The notes beneath the pieces are model-generated. The model searched no databases, had not been told where the DNA came from, and saw only the letters and a list, made by a program, of their open reading frames with translations. A program made the position numbers and the translations under genes. Shown one piece after another: positions 47,701 to 57,015 of a stretch of DNA of 64,000 nucleotides. The first letter of the stretch is position 1. The number at the start of each line of letters is the position of its first letter. The DNA comes from Branchiostoma floridae. Its lineage: Eukaryota; Chordata; Leptocardii; Amphioxiformes; Branchiostomatidae. The stretch covers positions 2,408,010-2,472,009 of the forward strand of contig NC_049981.1 in assembly GCF_000003815.2 (NCBI RefSeq), read 5' to 3'.

Positions 47701-48347
47701 CTTATCCTTCAGACACTGGAGGGACTCTCTCAGGTAAGCACCCACCCACCCACATACACCCACCCACCCACCCACCCATACCCCCGGCACAACCCCCCCC
47801 CCCCCCCCACGCCCCCCACACAAACACACAAACACGCAACACACACACGGTAACACCCCCCTGCCCCAGCTACTGCCCCAGATGTTGGCCATGCTTCAGA
47901 CACCGGAGAGACTCTCTCTAGTGAGAATCCCTTCATGTACTGACTCTCAGCAAACCCCTTCAGAGCCTCCTCAGGTAAGAAACCCCCTCAGGTACTGGAG
48001 GGACTCTCTTAAATAAGACCCTCCTTAGACCTGTACATGTCCTGCTATATTTATGATAAGAGGTTAAGTTAAGATGTTCCCATCCCCAGGATGCTACAAG
48101 GAGGTTTGTGGGGTTAAAAGAAACAGGTTAAGGGTTAAGATTGTTGTTCACCCCCTCCCCACCACAGGACGCTGACAGAAGGAGGTTTGAGACAGCCGAG
48201 TTCTTGAGGAGGGAAGAGCAGGAGGTGAACCAAGTCATCCACCCTGCCAGACATGATGGTAACAACATTACCAGACACCGAGGGCCCCTGACGGTTCCCA
48301 GCAGTACTGCAACCTCCACTGCCTCAGTAGCCCCACCAGAAAACATG
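32761..48347 (+). CDS. CECR2-like module, exons 1-8
   Basis: Exon 1 (ATG at 32761, MPRARKNA, A at -3) ends in phase 1 and joins exon 2 with a split Glu codon. The assembled 290 residues follow the CECR2 N-terminal order: WELVQVAQFLRLFR, LEAELRQRD..LADTLARLLRYL, then DMRAVPIGQDSLKNTYWYFD, LRLYKE, and WECVCSNLKEWTSFVKKFR..EKELYEFL. In CECR2 this region binds SNF2-type ISWI ATPases and precedes a bromodomain; here no bromodomain follows. The glycine-Asp-x-x-x..YWYF core is the WHIM signature also seen in RSF1, but the WxCx..EWxxxxxxFR..E(K/R)xLY segment is CECR2-like. Confidence 0.8.
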
Positions 48348-51300
48348 GTATGTTTACTGATGACGCAGCAAAGCTGAAAGTACTGTGTACGTGCGTACAC
48401 ACAAGAGGTGCTCCCATATCTATACAAGTGGAACTGTGCACCTAGTTGTAGACTGTAGGTGCAGCTAGATACAAAAATGTATTTGTAAAGGTTTGTGTAC
48501 GGTAAGTAGTATTATACAGCATATTCTTGACATTCAAGTATCACTCACATTCAAGTATCAGAAAAATAATAATAAGACTTTTGTGTTGTATTTGTTTAGA
48601 ATCTTTTAAGTTATTTTTTCAGATTTATGTTCTGAAGAGGGGCAGCAAGGTTTGCAATTAGGTTTTGCTGGTATGATTTCATGTTGTGCATCCAAAATGT
48701 TTTCTGTTAGGTTTGGTGCACCATTGCACCTACAGTCAAACCTGCCCGAGCGACCACCTCTTCTCAGCGACCACCTGGCCAATTCGACCGCTTTTTCTCG
48801 GTCCCGATTTTTTTCCCCATTGACGTAAGCATTAAGCAACCTTTTCTCAACGACCACCTGGCCAACGCGACCGGCCCAAATTGGGACCCATAACGACCGC
48901 GTCATTTTCAAAATTGAGGTTTTAATTGATTTTTGATGATAACTAGCGCGATTTTGTGCCGGAATCGGCCAGTTTGCGTCGGATTTTGACTGCCATTATG
49001 ATGTTATGTTTAGAATAGATAAAGATGACAGCGGTCAATGGGTGGGTCAATGGGCAGTCTACTGTAATATGGGAGGAAATTTCGTAAGAAAATCCAAATT
49101 AAGTTGTTACAGAAGTTTTTTTTTAAAAATCTATATCATTATTATAAAGTGAAACGTATATAGCCTTATACTTTTTAAGAAAGATCTGTGTAGCTCAACC
49201 TTTTTAAGAAAGATCTGTGTGAGTGCTTGTGTCCAACTGTACTGTAAATTCACCCGTGGGTGAGTACGCTATCGGGACGTACCGGGCATCGAATTCGAAA
49301 GGTGCACCGTAGTTATTTCAAATACGGCAATCAAGAACACAGCGGCGCTTAAAGGCTTGTATGGTAACTGACAGCATCAAAGGTCCCTTACTGTCTAAAA
49401 CGTTTGTGTACACATATTGAGCTTTAAAACGCTTCTTTGCGTGCGTGCAGTGTGCTTGCTATTTGCCATTTAACACAACGGAAACCATTTATACTTTGCA
49501 TCGGGCATGTTTTGAGTCGATACTCTTCTCAGCGACCACCTGTCCAAATCGACCGTTTTTTTCCGGTCCCCCAGGTGGTCGTCTTGGACAGCTGCAGGTT
49601 TGACTGTATTCCCAAACATGAATATGGATCCCTGCACAGTAGACTCTTACTTGCTAAAAGCATTCAGTTGTTGCCTAACTGTGTCTAAGAATGTTAGAAA
49701 AGTTCAAAGCCTTAAGACAAATCATGTTCTGATAATCACATTGGCTCTCCCCCTTCCCAGGCTGACATCCATGTATCTGAATCGGAGCAGAACTCGGGCC
49801 AAGATGAGCCCCTTCAAAGGGAAGCAGATGGAACCAGTTCAAACCAGTTCAGACCTGTTCCCACCCAGGATGGAACAGGCCCCAAACCGGACAGAACCAG
49901 TCCCAAACCAGACAGAACTGGTCCCAGCCACAACGTAACCAGCCCCAACCTGAATACCACCAGTCCCAACCAGGACAAAACCGGTCCAAACCAGTTTAGA
50001 ACGGGTTCTGGCCAGTCTCAGGAGGACACAGCCAGTTCTGACTGGTCCAGCTCTGACCTGCCGCCGCTCAAACCCTCAGGAAAGAAGAGGAAACGGGAAA
50101 CGTCGACGGATTCGCGAGATAGCAGCGGGACAGGACAAAGTGACACCAGCAAGGGCGACACAAGTAAGCCGTTTCTGTCACCTGTAAACAATATCAGTAT
50201 CATGCATCGCTTCTGAGGTAACACTTTGTGTTACAGTGTGGCAAGATCTGAGGATTCTGTAGTTATTCCGCAGTTGCCAAAAGAAATAGTAAGAAAACTA
50301 TATTCAAATGAGTTCCTGATGATGTGTGATGCAGCAAGTCAGGAAAAAAGTACTTTTGAGTCCTGCCCAAGCATGTCTCAAATGTTGTTCCACCCTTGAC
50401 AACAAGTATAAATGTTTCAGGAACCCCCGAGTTGATGGGCCCCCCTCTGGCACCACCCCCCTCCAGCCTGCCCCCTGCAGCTGACGCCCCCCCTCTACAG
50501 AACCCCCCTGCGAAGAAACAGCAGCAGTATGCCTACATCTTCTCCACGGAGCTGGCAAACAAGGCAAGTACTGTGGAGTTTTGTGTCACACATAAGACCT
50601 GGGAGCAATGTTGTATCCCAAACAACCATGGCATAACCATATGACAATGGACAGGACCAGATCTGTAATCCAGCTCGAGTTTGCTGTAACATGGTCTCTT
50701 CTAAAACGCGATACTTCTGTCCCCCTAGGCTGCAGAGGCGGTACTGCAGGGACGTGTGCAGTCCATCGTGGCGTTCCACATCGAGCACGTGACTCGGGCG
50801 CGACTCAGCCGCATGCGCCACAGCGAACAGGTGCGTGGACTTTTTCATTTCAGCTTCGTTAAAATTACATTCATCATGTCTTAATGACTTTGAAACTGGT
50901 CAACATATTACTCTATTCATGATGTCTACATTTCCTACTGTTGTCAGTAGTTGTCTGTTTCTGTTTTCTGCCTAGCATTTTGTTTAGTGGCAGTGCTTTG
51001 GGGTTTGTTTTTTTTAAAGCTTTGTTGAACTTATGGCACCAGCTGTATCAGTTTGGTAACCCCTGGCAACAGGTTATTAATTTGGTAACCCATGGCAACA
51101 GCTGTATCAGGTGTAGGTCGGTAACCCATGGCAACAGCTGTATCAGGTGTAGGTCGGTAACCCATGGCAACAACTGTATCAGGTGCAGCTCGGTGACGCA
51201 TGGGAACAGCTGTATTAGGTGCAGCTCGGTTACCCATGGGAACAGCTGTATCAGGTGCAGCTCGGTTACCCATGGGAACAGCTGTATCAGGTGCAGCTCA

Positions 51301-54300
51301 GTTACCCATGGGAACAGCTGTATCAGGTGCAGCTTGGTGGCCCAAGACACCTTAGCATCAGGTGTAGGTTGGATACAGCTGACAGGTGTCTTCCCTTTTC
51401 CAGGTGCAGTCCGGTAACCCATGGCAACAGATGCAGGCCAGCCAGATGGGTTATGGTTCAGACTTGGCACTGAACCCATCAGCGGGCCCGGGAGGAGCGC
51501 CGCCCCAACAGCTACCCTCCAAACCACCCCCACCATACCCGGGCAGCGCCTCCCTAGAGGCAGGGGGGACGGAGGGCCTGACACCGGAGCAGCTTCGCCA
51601 TCGCCAGGAGCGGCTGATGACCATCCAGCGCATGCACAAGCTGCTGTTCCCTGAACAGGCGCAGACGGCGCCCCCTAGTGACTCCCTAGCAGCACAGCAG
51701 CAGCTGGACCTGGCCAGCCTACAGGGGCAGCCCCTGGGGCGGGGGATGCCGGGCGGCCCACCACGACCCGTGGGCCCCGGGGGACTCAACATGCAGCAGC
51801 AGCCCAGCCCGGGCAACCTACCTCCCAATCAGATGATGTCACCGCACGGAATGATGACATCACAAGCAAACATGATGACATCACAGGGTTGGACCGACCC
51901 TTCCCAGAGTGCAGCAGCTCACAAGGTGGCCATGATGGGGCTGGGGTCGCCGGGGTCAGAGGGCATGGGTTCGCCGGGTCAGCTGGGCGATGATCAGATG
52001 TCGGCTGCGCAGATCGAGTGGCGACGGCTGGAGGAGAGTTTCTACCGCGAGAAACGGAAACGGATGCTGGAGCAGCAGATGATGCGTGGAGGGCCGTATG
52101 GGGGACAGAGGTAACTCACTCACACTCATTCACCGACTCACAGTCACTCACACTCACTCACACACTCTTTATGCGTACACTCATTCACTCTTTCACTCCG
52201 TTGATTGATGGAGGGCTGTACAGGGTACAGAGGTACACTAACTTATTCACTCTCTTACTCATTCATCAGCACTTACTCCTTCACATACTCTCTTACTTAC
52301 CAGCTAGCTGTAAATACATACTAGCTTAACATTTAACTCAGACTACAAAATGTGGAGCACACAGAGGCAGCTGCAACCTATGAACAGTGGCAAAATTTCA
52401 GCATTTTGAAAATGAATGGCTAGTAAAAGACACTTATACGCTCTAGTGTTTCAAGTTGTCAGTTTCTTTATTTGTCCTGTAAAATTTATTTTTCAATGTG
52501 TGCGGGGAACAGCATTGTCCAAGTTGTTTTCAGCCCATAATGCTTTACCCCTGCCTCCATTCTAGGTACCCTGGTCCGCAACAGTTCTTACCTCAGGACT
52601 ATGATGGCCCCCCAGACTCCCAGGGGGCCTTGCAGACTATGCAGCCGCCACCACCGTACCAGGACCTGGCGCGGTTAAACCGACAGCAAACTGGCTTCTC
52701 TACCTCATTCAGTGAGCCCTACACACTGCTGCAGTCACAGCCACAGGGGGCGCCGCAGGACAGACATCCAATGCTGCAGTCTCAGCCACAGCCACAGGGG
52801 GCGCCCCAGGAAAGACATCCAATGCTGCAGTCCCAGCCACAGCCACAGGGGGCGCCCCAGGACAGAAATCCTCTTCTGCAGCCCCAGCCACAGGGGGCAC
52901 CCCAGGACAGACATCCAATGCTGCAGTCCCAACCACAGCCACAGGGGGCGCCACTGGACGGCACCTCCCCCAACTTCAGTATTAGCCAACAGCTTCAGGA
53001 AAGGGCGCGGCTATCGGCCCAGCGGGAACAGCTTCCGCAGTATGCAGGTGGGCAGCCAGCCAGACACCCAGCCCGACCACCATTTAGACACCCAACAGGA
53101 CACCCAGCTGCACACCCAGGCGGACACCCACAACGCTTCATGTACCCCATGCAGGACCGCCCTCGCCCCCAGGTTTGTATCTCTTAAACAGGTATAACTA
53201 TGTAGTGCACCAGCTTCTGTGTCTATATATGTATGGCTGATATGAGAACCCTTAAGAACAACACACCAGCTTCTGCATCTGTATGTGTATCTGTATAGTC
53301 GTATAAAGCTCCCTTCAACATAAAATTCCAGTGTCTATATGTGGATTTATCTGTATTTGCCTTTTGCACAACACACCAGCTTCTATATCCATACAGCTAG
53401 TTACTCCCTTCAGCATAACACACCAGTTTCTATATCTGTATAGCCCTAATAGTAATAACCCCCCTTTAGCTTCTGTATCTTATCATGGAAGGTCATCTGT
53501 GAACCCTCTGGTATAACTCTCCAGCAATAGTTCTTGGAGAAAAATAATTTTGGAACACTTAAAAACTGGATTGATAAATCTGACTCATGACAGTTTCTTG
53601 TTTTGATTTTTACATCCAAACAAGGTCTCCCCATCACAACAATCTGCCATGCAGAGATTGATGATGTCACAGCAGAGTCTGATGATGTCACAGCAGGGAC
53701 CGATGACATCACCAGGTATGATGTCACCGGATGGGTCGGATGGAGGGCTGCTGATGGAGTTCCCGCGGCAACGACACCAACCTGGCAGCGATATGATGTC
53801 ACCCAACTCTGCAGCCAGCCCACAGGGTCAGATGCCACTGGGGGTCAAGGGGCAGAGTTCAGGGGGAAGTGAAGGCACCCCCCCAGATAACGGTCGGTCC
53901 AGCCAGCAGTCAAACCAGCCTGAAACCAGCCTGCCCTCGAACTCACAACCCAACTCCAGACAGCCTAGCCAGATGCCCAACCAGCCCACAACCAGCCACC
54001 TTCCCAATGAGCCCACAACCGGCCAACAGCAATTGTCTACAACAACGCAACCTTCTTCCAACCAGTCTACCACTGCCCAACCCTCAGTGAACCAGCCCTC
54101 TACCAGCCAGCAGCTGTCCAACCAGACAGTATCCAGTCCAGCCGTTACCAGCCAGCCGCCGACCTTTGCCCCCAGCTCCCTGCAACAGCTGGAGCAGCAC
54201 TTTTCCAAGAGGTTCATGCCGGGCTTCGACGAGGCGCCGTTCAGTAAAACCACCGCCATTAGCACCACTAACGCCATGACCTCCGGCTCCACCACTGTTA

Positions 54301-57015
54301 CCATGACAACCGCCGCGGTGTCCAGTCGAACCGGGACCTCGGCTTCGGACGGTTCTGTTGCCATGGCGCCCAAGTTCAAGGCTCCCCCTCCCCCGACTAA
54401 CGGCGTGAAGCCATTGGCCAGCGGTGATAACGACAATGTCGCGTCTCCACACGCTGCTGCTGAAAACAGAACTGTGTCACCTGCTGGGTCATCCCCAGCA
54501 CAGGTCAAAGGACAAGGGTCAGCAGATTCAAAGCCCATGTCCCCAGCTGTGAAGTCACCTGCAGTTCCCCAATCTGCCCAGCAGGGGTCCTCGCCAGCAC
54601 CGGTGCCCTCCCCCAAACTGAAGCGGCAGCCATCTCCAGCCCTGGCAAACTCCCCGGCCGTGCAGTCTTTACGCTCCCCCGCGCCGGGCTCGCCATTCGC
54701 TCAGCCGCTTAAGTCGCCCATGGAGAAAAAGTCGCCAAAGATTCCACCGCCATTGAAGTCACCCTCAGAGGTCAAATCTCCCATGATGCCACAGAGGCAG
54801 TCGCCAGGACTGAGGTCACCCACAATGCCTCAGGAAGCAGGCAGTGGTGTTCCGAGCTCTCCTGCTGTGCCCATCAAATCCCCCGCTGTCCTCAAGTCTC
54901 CCAGCATGCCTAGCAATTCTCCCATGATGCAGCAGGTCAAGTCGCCCATGAGGCGGCAGGAGAGTTCCCCAGTGGTTACCATGGTGAGGCAAGAAATCCC
55001 CAAAACCATGTTGCCGGAGAGGTCACAGGTCATCCCCACAACAATGCGACCTTTGTTGCCAAGGCAACCACAGCAACTGGACACCATGAGTCAAGGTCAG
55101 AGGCTGGCAATGATGGCTGGTCAAAGTGCAATGTTAGGTCAAAGTTCAATGGGACCACAGATGTCAGTGGCCTCGTCAGGACAGTTCAGCCATCAGATGG
55201 GCGGTTTCCCCCGGCAACCATCACCAGGGCAACGCCATATGATGGGCCGTGCAGCGCAGTACCTGGCCCGTCCGCCAGGTGGCGACCTGGAGAACCAGTC
55301 GAGAGGGAACATTATGTACTCCCAGTCACAACTGGTTCAGATGCAGGCACGCTATATGGCTGGGCTGAGGCAAGACACCCCCTCACCAGCAATGGTACCT
55401 CCCGGAATGAGACAGGACACCCCCGCTGCAGCAATGGTGTCATCCCAGCCCAGGCCCACCTTTGAACCCCAGACACCTGTGGAAATTGGACCAAACACGG
55501 AGTTCGCCCTGGCTTTCCAGAAACGGGGGCCCCCCTCCCCACCACAGAACAGGTTTCCCAGCCCACAGCACTCCCAGCCCCCACACCCTGGGGATCCAAG
55601 ATACTCCCACCCTGGGGACATGCAATTCAGCGAGCCTCAACAAGTAATGGATGCAAGATATCCTCACCCCGGGGACAGCAGGTTCCCCCACCCTGGGGAG
55701 AGATTTCCCCAACCTGGGGAAAATAGGATCCCCCACCCAGGGGACAGCAGGTTTCCCCACCCTGGAGACAGCAGGTTCCCCCACCCAGCAGAAAGGTTCC
55801 CCCACCCTAGGGAGGAAAGGTTTTCCCACCCAGGGGACAACAGATTTCCCCACCCTGGGGATAACCGGTTTCCACATCCTGGGGTCAGCAGGTTCCCCCA
55901 GCAAGGCAACCAGAGATACCCCCACCCTGGGGAGAGATATCCCCACCCTCACCCCTCCTTAGACAGTAGGTTTCCCCACCCAGGGGAAGGCAGGTATGGG
56001 GAGGAGAGGTACCTGGCCCAGGCGGCCGGGGATAGCCGGTTTGTGGCACAGCGGATGGCAGGGATGCTGCAGGTGGGTTGGTTTTTAACAGCCAAAAAAT
56101 GACTGAAATTCCACAACAGTTTACAACTCATAAGAAAGTACATTGTTTATTTGAGCTTTAAATTATCTATCAGCACTTCACTTGGTGCTATATGGCACTT
56201 CTAGGGCTGTTTGAGCTGTTTGTTTGGTGTGCCTTATGTTCATTGTTCACATAAGAGTGTGAAGTATTGCAGGGAACTTGACAGCCTATGTTTGTGTTGT
56301 ATTTCTGCAGGACGGTCTGGAGGAGGCGAGCTTGATGGACAGGTCAGTAGCACTACAGAACCTGCAGAACATGCTCGGTCCACCGCGATCCATGGCAGAG
56401 TCACTTAGCAACAACATGGAGGCGTTTCCAGGGCAACGACAAATGGTGGAAGAGATGAGATCGCAAGAGGCAGTGCAAAGCATGTTGGGAAGGATGATGC
56501 AGTCCCACAATGCCATGGGAAATGCTGCCATGCAAAAGTCTGGCATGCCTGCAGGTCTGTCCCATGGTGCAATGCAAGGACCAAGAATGACCACGCCCTA
56601 CAGCACAGCAGATGGGGCCATGGCAGCAGGTCAAGGGTCGGTGGGAGGTCAAATGTCAGGAGGTCAAATGTCGCCAGGGGGTTTGATGTTCAAAGCGCCG
56701 GGGCCGATGGGGGATGCTGGGATGGGCGTTCCCGTACAGGACATTCAGCAGACTAGGAAGGCACAACGGTTCGTGTTGCCAACGGAAACACCAACCAGAA
56801 CTCTGCAGTATTTTCCCGCAGGGAAACCTGCCGAGCGGGCGCCGCACCCGGGCATGATGCAGCCCGCTATGAGTGCCCCGAACCTCTCGGCCAATCAGGA
56901 GCCTCAAAAGAGGATTTCTTTCTCCGAGGAGAACCTGATGCAAGCTGGGGTCAGAGCAATGAACCCTGGGTATCCTGCAATGAACCATGGGTACTCAGGC
57001 TACCCTGGACAGTAG
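32761..57015 (+). CDS. BCL9-like: CECR2-like N-terminus fused to BCL9/Legless
   Basis: Fifteen exons join without a phase conflict: 32761-32785, 39143-39249, 39978-40072, 44109-44217, 46282-46377, 46852-46906, 47415-47617, 48168-48347, 49761-50163, 50421-50563, 50729-50830, 51404-52110, 52566-53172, 53625-56072, 56311-57015. The total is 5,985 nt, 1,994 residues. Residues 9-230 resemble the CECR2 N-terminal (DDT/WHIM-type) region. A basic NLS (KKRKR, 398-402) follows, then BCL9 HD1 (about 459-506, Pygopus-binding), HD2 (565-592, beta-catenin-binding), an HD3-like helix (708-735), long Pro/Gln/Ser-rich tracts and a conserved TLQYFP motif (about 1924). BCL9 is the nuclear adaptor linking beta-catenin to Pygopus. 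The usual BCL9 has no CECR2-like head, so this is either a true fusion or two genes joined by my model. Confidence 0.82.
33833..34270 (+). mobile_element. LINE-derived fragment with zinc knuckle
   Basis: The frame ends with HRTAVTKLRVSCHKLHIETG and ICRYCNLDKLEDEHHFVVEC, a C-x2-C...H-x4-C module found at the C-terminus of some metazoan LINE ORF2 proteins. After SLYK the frame runs into a tRNA-Glu-like sequence, so the fragment is cut there. In intron 1, same strand as the host gene. Confidence 0.6.
34327..34397 (-). pseudogene. tRNA-Glu-like pseudogene or SINE head
   Basis: On the minus strand it reads GTGGTCTAGTGGTTAGGATT, TGGCGCTCTCACCACC, GGGTTCGATTCCTGG: D arm, CTC anticodon loop and T arm of tRNA-Glu. 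The 5' bases that should form the acceptor stem do not pair with the 3' TGTGGGA, so it cannot be a normal tRNA. Confidence 0.7.
34400..35244. other. Intron 1 segment without recognised features
   Basis: Unique-looking sequence; no coding or repeat structure seen. Confidence 0.35.
35245..37043 (-). mobile_element. CR1/L2-like LINE, reverse transcriptase, 5'-truncated
   Basis: The minus-strand frame 37043-35511 (510 codons) has RT motifs in order: VVPVPKFPGA, RPVSLLSVLAKLLER, AIFADMSKAFDRVDH, SGVPQGGVLSPYLF, then VGYADDVSL with the catalytic YADD, and the thumb/C-terminal part to YNKKVTQ. The 3' end (35245-35275 on +) is an A/T-rich tail plus ATTGAAC repeats. The endonuclease domain is absent, so the copy is truncated, although this RT frame is intact. 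Inserted antisense in intron 1 of the BCL9 gene. Confidence 0.9.
37357..37640. mobile_element. MITE with CAGGGCT ends and TTACT duplication
   Basis: Starts CAGGGCTCGAAATTC and ends GGAGCTGT-like ...CTCCAAAAAAGCCCTG; TTACT precedes and follows it. GGTGCAC(C) motifs repeat inside. The 5-bp duplication and CAGGG end match the element at 465-873. Confidence 0.65.
37641..38834. other. Intron 1 segment
   Basis: No exon found. A stretch near 38590-38660 (CATCCAGTTGCTTGGGTAAC ... TTATTACCTGGATGT) recurs in degenerate form near 22800, so it is a dispersed repeat. Confidence 0.4.
38835..39142 (+). repeat. About 100-bp tandem copies of BCL9-gene exon 2 boundary
   Basis: GAGGAGCCTGGGAGCTAGTC, the start of exon 2, occurs at about 38848, 38955 and 39058 before the real copy at 39168. 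Two of the copies are also preceded by (T)ACAGAACCAGAGG, mimicking the true acceptor ACAG|AACTAGAGG. Confidence 0.85.
40073..40300 (+). repeat. Tandem copies of exon 3 donor region
   Basis: CACATCAGGTGAGAATATGC and variants follow the real donor (GATATCAG|GTTAGAATAT) at about 70-bp steps, each with GTCATAGGTCAGAGTTC. The copies have better GTGAGA donors than the real exon. Confidence 0.7.
40692..41772. mobile_element. Probable non-autonomous DNA element
   Basis: The left end GTAACGGGGGCCGCCCTAAG..ACGG and the complement of the right end GTAACGGGAGGTGCCCCAAC..ACGGTACG are similar inverted repeats. No transposase frame. Target duplication unclear. Confidence 0.45.
42524..43096. mobile_element. 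MITE with about 95-bp inverted ends
   Basis: GGGCTTGAAATACCACCTGC at the left is mirrored by GCAGGTGGTATTTCGAGCCC-type sequence at the right, and the match continues through the GTGCAGGTA and GTGTCTAC motifs. It shares the GGGCT(T/C)GAAAT start with the element at 37357. An inner partial copy starts near 42768. Confidence 0.7.
43870..44108 (+). repeat. Tandem repeat leading into exon 4 acceptor
   Basis: Units with TAACCAATCA(T/G)GGAGCCTG, TTACATCCAG and AACCAATGGCTGTCTTTG recur at about 65-70 bp steps up to the acceptor TTGTTCCTCCAG. Confidence 0.7.
45060..46180. repeat. 37-bp minisatellite in intron 4
   Basis: Units of the type GGGACAAGTTTCTGGTACCC / CAGATATTTCTGTGTAT. The period is 37 bp, with near-identical units at about 45780-46020 and degenerate flanks; roughly 1.1 kb in all. 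Six-frame ORFs of up to 244 codons here are repeat artefacts. Confidence 0.95.
47709..48010 (+). repeat. Downstream copies of exon 7 end and CCCA/poly-C tract
   Basis: CTTCAGACACTGGAGGGACT with its donor CTCAG|GTAAG recurs at about 47709 and, more degenerate, near 47895 and 47985, after the real exon end at 47617. A (CCCA)n and poly-C tract occupies 47745-47815. Confidence 0.8.
48733..49606 (-). mobile_element. TA-flanked MITE, CAGTCAAACCTG family, copy 2
   Basis: Perfect CAGTCAAACCTGC / GCAGGTTTGACTG ends and TA on both sides. Its right 100 bp is the complement of the left 100 bp of the copy at 30971. It is longer by about 390 bp in the middle. In intron 8. Confidence 0.88.
49761..57015 (+). 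CDS. BCL9 module, exons 9-15
   Basis: Exon 9 gives a low-complexity Asn/Pro/Ser/Thr stretch and the NLS. HD1 is split over exons 10 and 11 (YAYIFSTELANK | AAEAVLQGRVQSIVAFHIEH), with a GC-AG intron between. Exon 12 carries HD2 (LTPEQLRHRQERLMTIQRMH then KLLFPEQ) and an HD3-like helix (IEWRRLEESFYREKRKRM). Exons 13-14 are Pro/Gln/Met-rich with SP(A/M)(V/K) repeats and HPGDxRFP repeats. Exon 15 ends with ETPTRTLQYFP and a Gly/Met/Pro-rich tail. The match to BCL9/BCL9L is good at every known homology domain. Confidence 0.92.
50564..50728 (+). other. GC-AG intron inside the HD1 coding region
   Basis: The donor reads AAG|GCAAGT, the standard context of GC-AG introns, and the acceptor CCCCCTAG|GCTGCAG. 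Joining gives ANK|AAEAVLQG, the unbroken HD1 core. No GT within reach restores the frame. Confidence 0.85.
51055..51345 (+). repeat. 36-bp tandem copies of exon 12's first bases
   Basis: Eight copies of (CAGGTGCAGCTC)GGTTACCCATGG(G/C)AACAG at 36-bp steps (51087, 51122, 51158 ... 51299) precede the real CAG|GTGCAGTCCGGTAACCC at 51404. Each unit is 12 codons and open in the exon-type frame. Confidence 0.88.
52728..52965 (+). repeat. Coding repeat LQSQPQPQGAPQDRHPM in exon 13
   Basis: Five units of 45-54 bp encode variants of LQSQPQPQGAPQDRHPM. Unit length is always a multiple of three. A Gln/Pro-rich disordered segment between HD2 and the C-terminal region. Confidence 0.85.
55585..56000 (+). 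repeat. Coding repeat FPHPGDSR in exon 14
   Basis: About fifteen 8-residue units (HPGDSRFP, HPGERFPQ, HPGDNRFP) encoded by 21-30 bp steps. Disordered, Pro/Arg/His-rich. Confidence 0.85.

Noticed and set aside
53828..54616. 262-codon minus-strand ORF
   Set aside because: Antisense of BCL9 exon 14, kept open by GC-rich Pro/Ser codons.
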